Position numbers and translations under genes: made by a program. This document shows positions 1-6,763 of a DNA stretch of 12,912 nt, piece after piece (position 1 is the first letter of the stretch; each line of letters opens with the position of its first letter). Source of the stretch: CAG-488 sp963625295. GTDB taxonomy: Bacteria > Bacillota > Clostridia > Oscillospirales > Acutalibacteraceae. The stretch is taken from positions 1 to 12,912 of the forward strand of contig CAVFTC010000059.1 in the NCBI GenBank assembly GCA_963625295.1, in the 5' to 3' direction. The notes beneath the pieces were generated by a model that ran no database searches, was not told the DNA's origin, and worked only from the letters and a program-made list of their open reading frames with translations.

Positions 1-233
1 GGCTTGCTGACGCAAGTCAAGAAATTTTTGTGCAGCATGACGGAAACAGCTTCAAGCAAGGCGTGCGCATCAATTTGTGCGGTATTGCCTTAATATTTAT
101 TTTGCAGGGAGTTTTCTTTTTCATCTATGCAATTTTACCGTAACATAGCCGCCAATATAGATGTTGTTTGTGAAAAAAGCAGTTTTTAATTTTTCGCAAA
201 GTCTAAAGTCTAACATCTAAAATCTTCCGTCTA
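1..233. other. Non-coding region after the purine operon with repeat modules
   Basis: I see no gene here on either strand. The part next to the operon (185-233) is a TCTA-rich repeat related to the one at the right end of the window. A 17-nt word at 75-91 recurs at 8028-8044 on the other strand. A short CTTGC/GCAAG hairpin lies at 3-16. On the minus strand, where purine operon transcription would exit, there is no GC-rich hairpin followed by a clear T run, so no convincing intrinsic terminator is seen; the only candidate is a weak A5/T5 stem at about 174-187. Confidence 0.6.
75..91 (+). repeat. 17-nt dispersed word, copy 1
   Basis: The word TTGTGCGGTATTGCCTT matches the minus strand of 8028-8044 with one A/G difference. 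Similarity continues for a few bases on both sides (AAT before; a TAATA/GAATA-like stretch after). A 16/17 match within 13 kb is unlikely by chance, so I read it as a fragment of a dispersed intergenic repeat. Its nature is unknown. Confidence 0.5.
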
Positions 234-236
234 TCA
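185..236. repeat. TCTA-rich dispersed repeat, left copy
   Basis: The segment has a 14-nt module (tttaatttttcgca, 185-198) that is the exact reverse complement of 12827-12840. It is followed by TCTAAAG-TCTAACATCTAAAA-TCTTCCGTCTA words like those at 12862-12882. The repeat runs right up to the TGA stop codon (236-234) of the AICAR transformylase gene, whose C-terminus still looks normal for the family, so the repeat begins at the gene's edge without cutting it. A further related word, attttaccgtaacat at 132-146, matches 12847-12861 in 14 of 15 positions. Confidence 0.6.
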
Positions 237-1418
237 ATGGTGAAAAAGGCGCATACCCGTGAACGCCATGGCGATGTTTCTTTCGTCGCAGGCCTCAATG
301 ACAAGGTCATCACGGATTGAACCGCCGGGCTGTGCGATATAGCTTACGCCGCTTTTATAGGCACGCTCAACATTGTCGCCGAACGGGAAGAAGGCGTCCG
401 AGCCGAGAGCCACTCCGCTGATTGTGCTGAGATATTCACGCTGCTCAGCCTCTGTAAAAGGCTTCGGACGGCATGAAAAATACTTCTGCCAATTGCCGTC
501 GGCGCAAACATCCTCCTCGTTCTTGTTGATGTAGCCGTCGATAACATTATCCCTCTCAGGTCTGCCGAGAGAGTCGAGGAACGGAAGCTCCAGCACCCTG
601 TCGCTTTGGCGCAAAAACCATGTGTCCGCCTTTCCGCCGGCAAGACGGGTGCAGTGAATTCTTGACTGCTGACCTGCGCCGACGCCGATCGCCTGTCCGT
701 CAACGGCATAGCAGACCGAATTGGACTGGGTATATTTAAGAGTGATGAGCGAAACAATGAGATCTCTTTTTGCCGAGTCGGGCAGCTCCCTGTTCTTCGT
801 TACAACATTTTCAAGCAGCGAAGCGTTTATTTCAAAATTGTTCCTACCCTGCTCGAAGGTCACGCCGTATACCTGCTTGCGTTCGATCGGAGCGGGCGTA
901 TATGACGGGTCGATCTCAACGATATTGTAGTTACCCTTTCGCTTCGATTTAAGAATTTCAAGAGCTTCAGGCTCGTAGCCGGGTGCAATTATTCCGTCGG
1001 AAACCTCACGCTTGATGAGCTTTGCCGTCGTAACATCGCAAACATCGGAAAGGGCGATAAAATCGCCAAACGAGCACATTCTGTCCGTTCCTCTCGCTCT
1101 GGCAAAGGCACAGGCAAGCGGCGATGAGTCAAGACCATCTATATCATCGACAAAGCAAGCCCTTTTGAGCTTGTCCGAGAGCGGAATTCCGACAGCCGCC
1201 GAGGTCGGGCTAACATGCTTGAATGATGTCGCAGCCGGAAGACCGAGAGCCTCTTTAAGCTCCCTGACAAGCTGCCACGCATTGAATGCGTCAAGGAAAT
1301 TTATGTATCCGGGTCTGCCGCAGAGGATTTTTATCGGCAGCTCGCCGCCATCCTCCATAAAGATTTTTGCCGGCTTCTGATTGGGGTTGCAGCCGTATTT
1401 AAGTTCAAATTCTTTCAT
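234..1418 (-). CDS. purH: Stand-alone AICAR transformylase (PurH C-terminal type)
   Basis: The enzyme transfers a formyl group from 10-formyl-tetrahydrofolate to AICAR (ZMP), giving FAICAR, the next-to-last step of IMP synthesis in the cytosol. The 394-residue protein corresponds only to the AICARFT domain of bifunctional PurH: it starts with a YGxNPNQ element (8-14), equivalent to YGxNPHQ in PurH, and lacks the roughly 200-residue N-terminal IMP cyclohydrolase (MGS-like) domain. Family signatures are the catalytic Lys67-His68 in SFKHVSP, ARGTDRMCSFGDF (108-120), QSNSVCYA (231-238) and GAGQQSRIHC (247-256). The C-terminus (FTGMRLFHH) is a normal family end, so the gene is complete. The ATG lies 15 nt after the stop of the upstream cyclohydrolase gene, with AAAGGA as a rather distant ribosome binding site. 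It is the last gene of the operon. The missing cyclohydrolase function is supplied by that neighbour. Domain assignment is very secure. Confidence 0.95.
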   Translation of the reverse strand: MKEFELKYGCNPNQKPAKIFMEDGGELPIKILCGRPGYINFLDAFNAWQLVRELKEALGLPAATSFKHVSPTSAAVGIPLSDKLKRACFVDDIDGLDSSPLACAFARARGTDRMCSFGDFIALSDVCDVTTAKLIKREVSDGIIAPGYEPEALEILKSKRKGNYNIVEIDPSYTPAPIERKQVYGVTFEQGRNNFEINASLLENVVTKNRELPDSAKRDLIVSLITLKYTQSNSVCYAVDGQAIGVGAGQQSRIHCTRLAGGKADTWFLRQSDRVLELPFLDSLGRPERDNVIDGYINKNEEDVCADGNWQKYFSCRPKPFTEAEQREYLSTISGVALGSDAFFPFGDNVERAYKSGVSYIAQPGGSIRDDLVIEACDERNIAMAFTGMRLFHH

Positions 1419-1433
1419 GCTCCGTCTGTCCTT

Positions 1434-2156
1434 TCATCGGCAATTTTTGTTGATAATCCTTTCCTCACAGCTGCCGTCGGCGAGGTCGGTATACCTTACA
1501 TAGAGTGATATTTTATTGTTTTCGTCAAGGTTATTCCAAATTTCATCGGCAAGCTCGTCTATGCTGTCGGGAACAGCGATGCGCTCCGGCTCGCCCTGAA
1601 AGGTCGGTATGGGGTTGCCGTCCGTGACATAGGTGTGAATAAAGTGACCCAAGCCGGGCTTCGACGGATAGGAAAAGCTGTATCTTGCGCAGTTGCTTCC
1701 GTCCTCGTCAAGGCTTTTGAGAATACTCATTTCATAGCCGAAGCCGTTTTCTGTAAAGGTCAGCATTCCGCTGATTCTGGGAGTAAAATTCGGTGCGTCC
1801 GGCTCAAATTCACGGCTTTCAAGGCTTTCGGAAAAGCTTTTGCCGCCCTTCACACCGTCGTAAATTGTGTCCGTTTGGTCGCCGTTGGTGACAATGAGCC
1901 TGTTGTCGAAACTTCTCACCGCAGCATAAATTATCAGCGACGGATCTTCGACCTTTGAAGCGTCGAACGGCTCTGTAAAAACCTCACCGTTCTTCATTGT
2001 AAACACACGATTGCGGCTGTTTGCACTTCTGCCCATTATGAAATACGCCGTTGCAGCCTTTTTACCGTCGGCGGATCTGCCTATCACGATTCCCCTGCCG
2101 ACATACGGATTGCCCTCAATGCGGGCTTTCATCGTTTTGACTTCGTAAATATTCAT
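1434..2156 (-). CDS. PurO-type IMP cyclohydrolase
   Basis: The product is a 240-residue protein of the archaeal PurO-like family (IMP_cyclohyd, PF07826), which closes the ring of FAICAR to give IMP. Conserved stretches I recognise are NPYVGRGIVIG (16-26), AYFIMGRSANSRNRVF (37-52), EDPSLIIY (70-77), NGDQTDTIYDG (91-101) and FEPDAPNFTPRISG (117-130). The start chosen is the ATG at 2156, which overlaps the purN stop as ATGA; AAGGAAAGGA lies upstream at a workable distance. An open frame continues upstream to 2525, but that part is only the other frame of purN. The gene sits between purN and the AICARFT-only gene, as expected for a split PurH in which the two final activities come from unrelated proteins. 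Activity is inferred from family and context. The symbol purO is used for archaeal members, so I leave the field blank. Confidence 0.88.
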   Translation of the reverse strand: MNIYEVKTMKARIEGNPYVGRGIVIGRSADGKKAATAYFIMGRSANSRNRVFTMKNGEVFTEPFDASKVEDPSLIIYAAVRSFDNRLIVTNGDQTDTIYDGVKGGKSFSESLESREFEPDAPNFTPRISGMLTFTENGFGYEMSILKSLDEDGSNCARYSFSYPSKPGLGHFIHTYVTDGNPIPTFQGEPERIAVPDSIDELADEIWNNLDENNKISLYVRYTDLADGSCEERIINKNCR

Positions 2157-2782
2157 TTCAAGCGTCCTTTCCTTATTTCTGCGCAGACAAGCTCGGTCGC
2201 CTGTGGAAGAAGCTTCCATTCCGCCTGCTCCATTACTCTTTTTTGAAGAATTTCCGGAGTGTCGCCATCCTCGATATCGACCGCCTTTTGAAGAATTATT
2301 TTTCCTCCGTCGGGTATTTCGTTGACATAGTGCACGGTTGCGCCCGTGACCTTGACCCCGTAATCGAGAGCTGCACGGTGAACCCTCAGCCCGTAAAAGC
2401 CCTCGCCGCAGAACGACGGGATAAGCGACGGGTGAACATTGATCATTCTTTCCGGATAGTGCGACACAAAATCCGAGCCGAGAATGCTCATAAATCCGGC
2501 AAGCACTATCATGTGCGTTCCGCATTCCTCAAGCTTCTTCAATATTCTGTTCTCAAATTCTGCCTGATCGGCGCAGCTTTTTTTCGACACAACCGCCGTT
2601 TTTATTCCGGCGCTTTCGGCTCTTTTGAGCGCATATGCGTCCTCGCTGCTCGAAACGACAAGGACGATTTTTCCGCTTTTGATAATTCCGCTTTTCTCAG
2701 CGTCGATAAGAGCCTGCAAATTTGTTCCGCCGCCCGAAACAAGCACGGCTATTCTCGCTTTATCGCAAAATTCATTCAGCAT
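2153..2782 (-). CDS. purN: Phosphoribosylglycinamide formyltransferase (GART)
   Basis: PurN converts GAR and 10-formyl-THF to formyl-GAR, the third step of purine synthesis. The 209-residue length is typical. The N-terminal SGGGTNLQAL loop (16-25) binds the substrate phosphate. The catalytic Asn115 and His117 lie in INVHPSL, and Asp158 in PDGG is the third catalytic residue. MIVLAGFMSIL (91-101) is the usual core strand of the folate site. The ATG at 2782 lies inside the end of purM (ATGCTGA, 7-nt overlap), with AGAGGA upstream, suggesting translational coupling. The stop overlaps the next gene as ATGA. It is one of two folate-dependent enzymes in this operon, which fits control by a ZTP riboswitch. 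Confidence 0.95.
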   Translation of the reverse strand: MLNEFCDKARIAVLVSGGGTNLQALIDAEKSGIIKSGKIVLVVSSSEDAYALKRAESAGIKTAVVSKKSCADQAEFENRILKKLEECGTHMIVLAGFMSILGSDFVSHYPERMINVHPSLIPSFCGEGFYGLRVHRAALDYGVKVTGATVHYVNEIPDGGKIILQKAVDIEDGDTPEILQKRVMEQAEWKLLPQATELVCAEIRKGRLK

Positions 2783-3819
2783 ATTGTTATTTTATCCTCT
2801 GATTTTTCTATTTTTCCGATGATATAGGCGTCCTCTCCGTTTGCCTTGAGGATATCGACCGACCTCTGCGCATCTTCGGGAGCGACAACAACGCTCATTC
2901 CGACGCCCATGTTAAAGGTGTTGAACATATCCCTTTCGGAAATGCCTCCCTCCTTGGCAATGAGGTCAAAGATCGGCAAGACCCTGACGGCGCTGCGATC
3001 AATCACTGCACCGAGTCCGTCGGGAATGCTTCTCGGAATATTTTCATAGAAGCCGCCGCCGGTGATGTGCGAAATGCCCTTAACCCTGACCTGCTCAAGA
3101 AGCGCAAGCACGGGCTTAACATATATCCTCGTTGGGGTGAGCAGCGTTTCGCCTATCGACCTGCCGCCCAGCTCCTCGCGCGGAGACTTGATATCGCTGT
3201 TTTCAACATCAAATACCTTTCTGACGAGCGAAAATCCGTTAGAATGTACTCCGCTTGACGGAAGGGCGATAACGACATCTCCGACCTTCATCGTTGACGG
3301 ATCAAGTATCTTCGATTTATCGACAACGCCGACGGAGAAGCCGGCAAGGTCATATTCGTCCACGGGATAAAAGCCCGGCATTTCCGCCGTTTCGCCGCCG
3401 ATGAGAGCCGCTCCGCTTTGAACGCAGCCCTCGGCAACGCCGGAAACTATCGAGGCTATTTTTTTGGGAACATTTTTGCCGCAGGCTATGTAATCAAGGA
3501 AGAAAAGCGGCTTCGCTCCGCAGCAGATAATATCATTTACACACATTGCAACGCAGTCGATACCGACCGTGTCGTGCTTATCCATGAGAAAGGCGAGCTT
3601 GAGCTTTGTACCCACACCGTCCGTGCCGCTGACAAGAACAGGCTTTTCCATGCCCGCCGTGTCAAGCTCAAACATACCGCCGAAGCCGCCGACATCGGAG
3701 CACACGCCGGAGGTCAGCGTTCTTGCGATGTGCGTTTTCATCAATTCTACAGCCCTGTAGCCTGCCGTTATATCCACGCCGGCTGCGGCGTAGCTCTCTG
3801 AATGTGATTTTGTGTTCAT
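2776..3819 (-). CDS. purM: Phosphoribosylformylglycinamidine cyclo-ligase (AIR synthetase)
   Basis: PurM uses ATP to close the imidazole ring of FGAM, giving AIR. With the chosen start the protein has 347 residues, normal for the family. Visible motifs are YAAAGVDITAGY near the N-terminus, the nucleotide-binding GTDGVGTKLKLA (65-76), the segment DCVAMCVNDIICCGAKPLFF (88-107) and a later HITGGGFYENIPR motif. I start at the ATG at 3819 rather than the GTG one codon upstream: the ATG overlaps the purF stop as TGATG and is 8 nt from GGAG, whereas the GTG is only 5 nt from it. The end overlaps purN by 7 nt. Confidence 0.95.
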   Translation of the reverse strand: MNTKSHSESYAAAGVDITAGYRAVELMKTHIARTLTSGVCSDVGGFGGMFELDTAGMEKPVLVSGTDGVGTKLKLAFLMDKHDTVGIDCVAMCVNDIICCGAKPLFFLDYIACGKNVPKKIASIVSGVAEGCVQSGAALIGGETAEMPGFYPVDEYDLAGFSVGVVDKSKILDPSTMKVGDVVIALPSSGVHSNGFSLVRKVFDVENSDIKSPREELGGRSIGETLLTPTRIYVKPVLALLEQVRVKGISHITGGGFYENIPRSIPDGLGAVIDRSAVRVLPIFDLIAKEGGISERDMFNTFNMGVGMSVVVAPEDAQRSVDILKANGEDAYIIGKIEKSEDKITIC

Positions 3820-5264
3820 CACTTTTTCTCCTTTTGTCTTTCGGAAATTTTATATTCAAACTTGCTCTTGTGCGTTTCGACTGGAACCTCGGTCGGGTAA
3901 ATTCCGTCAAAGCAAGCCGTGCAGTAGCCGTTGCCGCAGCCGCCGCAGGCAATCTTTTTAACATTGTCAACGCTCAGGTAGCCGAGCGAATCAACGCCGA
4001 TTATTCTTGCCGTTTCCTCAACGGTATGGTGGCAGGCGATGAGATTATCTCGGGAATCTATATCCGTACCGTAATAGCAGGGATTTAGGAACGGCGGAGC
4101 GGAAACACGCATATGTATCTCCTTTGCCCCGGCATTTCTCAAAAGCTTGACTATCCGTGCACTTGTCGTTCCTCGGACGATGGAATCATCTATCATAACG
4201 ACCCTTTTGCCCTTGATTACCTTCGTTATCGGGTTGAGCTTTATGCGCACCTGATCCGTGCGGCTCTCCTGACCCGGAGAAATAAAGGTTCTGCCGATAT
4301 ATTTGTTCTTGATAAAGCCTATTTCATACGGTATTCCCGACTGCTTGGCAAAGCCGAGGGCAGCGTCAAGTCCCGAATCGGGAACGCCGATAACAACATC
4401 CGCCTGAACGGGATGCTCAAGAGCCAGAAATGCGCCTGCTCGAATTCTCGCCTCGTGCACGCTTGCGCCGTCGATCACCGAATCGGGTCGAGCAAAATAA
4501 ATGTATTCAAAAACGCAGGTGTGAGGCTTTTCCTTGTTGCAATGATCCTTGATACTGCGAACCGTTTTGCCGTCGAAAACGACTATCTCTCCCGGCTCGA
4601 CATCTCTGACAAACTCTGCGCCGACAGCGTCAAGCGCACAGCTTTCGGAGGCTGCGATATATCCGCCGTTTTCGGGCAGCTTGCCGATACAAAGCGGACG
4701 AAAGCCCATTTCGTCACGGGCGGCTATCATCTTTGTCGGAGACATTATAACAAGGGAATATGCGCCCTTGATACGGTTCAGTGCACGGTTGACCGCCTCC
4801 TCGATTGAGGGTGCGGTGAGCCTTTCCTCGGTTATGATGTATGAAATAACCTCGGTATCCGATGTGGTGTGGAAAATCGAGCCTTTCATTTCAAGCGCAC
4901 TGCGCAGCTCATATGAATTGGTAAGGTTACCGTTATGAGCGAGGGCGACCCTGCCGTTTATGTGGTTGACGACTATCGGCTGGGCGTTGTCCCTTGCCGA
5001 GCCGCCGGTCGTACCGTAGCGGACATGGCCGATTGCAATATTGCCCTGTCCGAAGCCGGCGAGACGCTCGGGAGTGAAAACATCGTTGACGAGTCCCGTG
5101 TCCTTATATGTGGTAAAAAGTCCGTCGTCGTTCACGACGATTCCGCAGGATTCCTGTCCCCTGTGCTGGAGGGCATAAAGCCCGTAATAAACGGTTTTTG
5201 CAATCTCATGAGATTGCTTGGCGTAAACGCCGAAAACTCCGCATTCTTCATGTATATTCGACAT
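3819..5264 (-). CDS. purF: Amidophosphoribosyltransferase (glutamine PRPP amidotransferase)
   Basis: PurF performs the first committed step: glutamine plus PRPP gives phosphoribosylamine. The 481-residue protein begins with a short propeptide (MSNIHEE) before Cys8, the expected N-terminal nucleophile after autocleavage. The glutaminase domain shows QHRGQES (33-39), GHVRYGTTG (79-87) and AHNGNLTN (109-116). The C-terminal half holds the PRPP loop VVMIDDSIVRGTT (355-367). Four cysteines at 250, 396, 448 and 451 match the 4Fe-4S ligands of the Bacillus subtilis enzyme in spacing (146 residues between the first two; CxxC for the last two). It is therefore the oxygen-sensitive iron-sulfur type, as expected in an anaerobe. 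The ATG follows an ACGGAGC ribosome binding site 15 nt after the purC stop. Confidence 0.97.
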   Translation of the reverse strand: MSNIHEECGVFGVYAKQSHEIAKTVYYGLYALQHRGQESCGIVVNDDGLFTTYKDTGLVNDVFTPERLAGFGQGNIAIGHVRYGTTGGSARDNAQPIVVNHINGRVALAHNGNLTNSYELRSALEMKGSIFHTTSDTEVISYIITEERLTAPSIEEAVNRALNRIKGAYSLVIMSPTKMIAARDEMGFRPLCIGKLPENGGYIAASESCALDAVGAEFVRDVEPGEIVVFDGKTVRSIKDHCNKEKPHTCVFEYIYFARPDSVIDGASVHEARIRAGAFLALEHPVQADVVIGVPDSGLDAALGFAKQSGIPYEIGFIKNKYIGRTFISPGQESRTDQVRIKLNPITKVIKGKRVVMIDDSIVRGTTSARIVKLLRNAGAKEIHMRVSAPPFLNPCYYGTDIDSRDNLIACHHTVEETARIIGVDSLGYLSVDNVKKIACGGCGNGYCTACFDGIYPTEVPVETHKSKFEYKISERQKEKK

Positions 5265-5279
5265 AAAAAGCTCCGTTTC

Positions 5280-5987
5280 TTATTTGAAAACTCTTTTCAT
5301 CATTTCTGCGTAAGCGTCCTCAACTCCGCCGAGGTCACGACGGAAGCGATCCTTATCAAGCTTTTCGTTCGTTTCGCTGTCCCAGAAGCGGCAGGTATCA
5401 GGCGAGATCTCGTCAGCGAGAACTATCGTGCCGTCCGAAAGTCTGCCGAACTCAAGCTTGAAATCGACAAGGGTCACGCCGAGGCTCTTGAAATATTCCT
5501 TGAGAACGGAATTGACCTTGAATGCCATCGACTTTATATTCTCAATCTCCTGCTTGGTTGCAAGTCCGAGAGCGAGGGCATGATAGGAATTGATGAGCGG
5601 ATCGTGAAGATCGTCGTTCTTATAGGAAAACTCGATCGTCGGCTCGTCAAAAACGATGCCCTCCTCAACGCCGTAACGCTTCGCAAACGAGCCGGCGGAG
5701 ATATTTCTGATAATTACCTCAAGAGGAACGATCTTGACCTTACGAACGATGGTTTCACGGTCTGAAATTTCCTCAATATAGTGAGTGGGAACGCCCTGCT
5801 TTTCAAGCAGCTGCATAAGGTAATTGGACATCTTGTTGTTCACAACGCCCTTGCCTGCGATAGTTCCCTTTTTGAGTCCGTCGAATGCCGTTGCATCGTC
5901 CTTGTAGGAAACGATAACGCACTCGGGATCCTCCGTTGCAAAAACCTTCTTTGCCTTTCCCTCATAGATCTGTTCGCATTTTTTCAT
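5280..5987 (-). CDS. purC: SAICAR synthetase
   Basis: PurC joins CAIR and aspartate with ATP to form SAICAR. The 235-residue size is that of single-domain bacterial PurC. Recognisable motifs are YEGKAKKVF (8-16, ATP-binding strand-loop), the VPLEVIIRNISAGSFAKRYG block in the centre, VDFKLEFG, and DEISPDTCRFWD near the C-terminus. AAAGGA precedes the ATG at a distance of 10 nt. The gene is second in the operon, 37 nt after purE, and acts on the product of PurE. Confidence 0.97.
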   Translation of the reverse strand: MKKCEQIYEGKAKKVFATEDPECVIVSYKDDATAFDGLKKGTIAGKGVVNNKMSNYLMQLLEKQGVPTHYIEEISDRETIVRKVKIVPLEVIIRNISAGSFAKRYGVEEGIVFDEPTIEFSYKNDDLHDPLINSYHALALGLATKQEIENIKSMAFKVNSVLKEYFKSLGVTLVDFKLEFGRLSDGTIVLADEISPDTCRFWDSETNEKLDKDRFRRDLGGVEDAYAEMMKRVFK

Positions 5988-6024
5988 GATTGACCATTCC
6001 TTTCGATTTATTAAGCACTCCGGT

Positions 6025-6528
6025 TTAATCGGCGTTCTTTTTCAATTTATCCATAACGGTTCTGTCCTTTTCAAGAACCGCCTCGCTGTCCTTTTTGCGT
6101 CTTTCGAGTATTTTTGCGGCAAGCTTCTCGTCGGAGAGCGCAAGCATTTGCAGACACAAAAAGGCGGCATTGGCAGCACCGTTTATCGCAACGGTCGCAA
6201 CAGGTATACCCGTTGGCATCTGAACCGTTGATAACAGTGCGTCAATACCGCCCATTCCGCCCGAAGCGATCGGAATTCCGACAACCGGAAGTGTGGTGTT
6301 GGCTGCAATAGCTCCGGCAAGGTGAGCCGCCATACCTGCGGCTGCAATTATAGCCCCGAAGCCGTTTTCTCTTGCATTTCGGCTGAACTCGGCAGCCTCA
6401 TCGGGAGTTCGGTGAGCCGAGAAAATGTGCACCTCGTACGGCGCATTGAATTCCTCAAGAACTCCAACTGCCTTTTTAACTACGGGAAGATCACTGTCGC
6501 TTCCCATGATAACGGCGATTTTTTTCAT
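6025..6528 (-). CDS. purE: PurE, carboxyaminoimidazole ribonucleotide mutase/carboxylase
   Basis: The first gene of the operon encodes 167 residues with the PurE motifs GSDSDLP (9-15), SAHRTPDEA (about 38-46) and AAAGMAAHLAG, plus the GGMGGIDALLSTVQMPTGIPVAT segment, which is a class I-like layout. Class I enzymes isomerise N5-CAIR made by PurK; class II enzymes use AIR and CO2 directly. The SAHRTP and AAHL elements favour class I, but no purK is in this window, so the carboxyl source is not settled. A strong GGAGG ribosome binding site lies 8 nt before the ATG, directly after the riboswitch terminator, so translation depends on antitermination. Confidence 0.95.
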   Translation of the reverse strand: MKKIAVIMGSDSDLPVVKKAVGVLEEFNAPYEVHIFSAHRTPDEAAEFSRNARENGFGAIIAAAGMAAHLAGAIAANTTLPVVGIPIASGGMGGIDALLSTVQMPTGIPVATVAINGAANAAFLCLQMLALSDEKLAAKILERRKKDSEAVLEKDRTVMDKLKKNAD

Positions 6529-6542
6529 AAAATATTCCTCCG

Positions 6543-6589
6543 TAAAAAATAAGGGCGCACTTATCCAAATTAGGTTGATAAGTGTGCCC
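6543..6589 (-). terminator. Regulated intrinsic terminator of the pur leader
   Basis: On the minus strand GGGCACACTTATC (6589-6577) pairs with GATAAGTGCGCCC (6565-6553) in 12 of 13 positions around an 11-nt loop, followed by TTATTTTTT. The first five bases of its 5' arm (GGGCA) are also the conserved 3' end of the riboswitch P3/pseudoknot element, so aptamer folding and termination are mutually exclusive. This is the expected expression platform for ligand-induced antitermination. Confidence 0.92.
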
Positions 6590-6657
6590 AGACGGTCGGC
6601 TTATATTGTTCTCTGCTCCCCTGTGGTGATCCACAATTCCGTCAGTCACAAAGAACC
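6585..6657 (-). ncRNA. ZTP/ZMP riboswitch (pfl motif) controlling the pur operon
   Basis: Read on the minus strand, GGTTCTT opens helix P1 and pairs through GTTCT with AGAAC. It is followed by the conserved GTGACTGACGG, a P2 hairpin GTGG-ATCA-CCAC, then GGGGAGC. After a short AT-rich linker come CCGACCGTCTGGGCA, the hallmark 3' domain of the pfl motif. This RNA class binds ZTP and ZMP, the AICAR phosphates that accumulate under 10-formyl-folate shortage, and usually switches purine or one-carbon genes on. The aptamer begins about 10 nt after the predicted transcription start and runs straight into the terminator. The call rests on primary motif plus drawn helices, not on a covariance model. 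Confidence 0.93.
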
Positions 6658-6673
6658 TCTCTGATGTGACTAC

Positions 6674-6702
6674 ATTGTAACATAGCAAGGCTCTAAAGTC
6701 AA
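6674..6702 (-). promoter_or_regulatory. Sigma-A promoter of the pur operon
   Basis: The minus strand shows TTGACT (6702-6697), a 17-nt spacer and TACAAT (6679-6674), with TG one base upstream of the -10 (extended -10). Transcription would start near 6667, giving a leader of about 140 nt that holds the riboswitch and terminator. Confidence 0.85.
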
Positions 6703-6763
6703 CGGAACAAAAAGGCAATTATTTTAAGTTTATTCGTTATAATTTGTGTAAAATGACATCTTT

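Noticed and set aside
1..20. Small hairpin CTTGC-TGAC-GCAAG as an operon terminator
   Set aside because: The stem is about 5 bp, about 220 nt from the last pur gene, and on the minus strand the window ends before any T run could be seen.
2157..2525. N-terminal extension of the PurO-type cyclohydrolase (possible fusion)
   Set aside because: The extra residues are the shifted frame of purN, low in conserved character; the ATG at 2156 with the ATGA overlap and SD is a standard operon junction.
3820..3822. GTG start for purM one codon upstream
   Set aside because: The ATG at 3819 has better SD spacing and the common TGATG stop-start overlap.
4113..4808. Open frame on the plus strand (231 codons) inside purF
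   Set aside because: Antisense to conserved PurF residues; no family resemblance and no promoter or SD.
4935..5765. Open frame on the plus strand (276 codons) spanning purF and purC
   Set aside because: It crosses two well-conserved genes and their junction on the other strand, which is typical of a codon-bias shadow.
6703..6763. Terminator between spoIVB and the pur promoter
   Set aside because: Only weak AT-rich symmetry is present; no GC stem followed by a T run on the minus strand.
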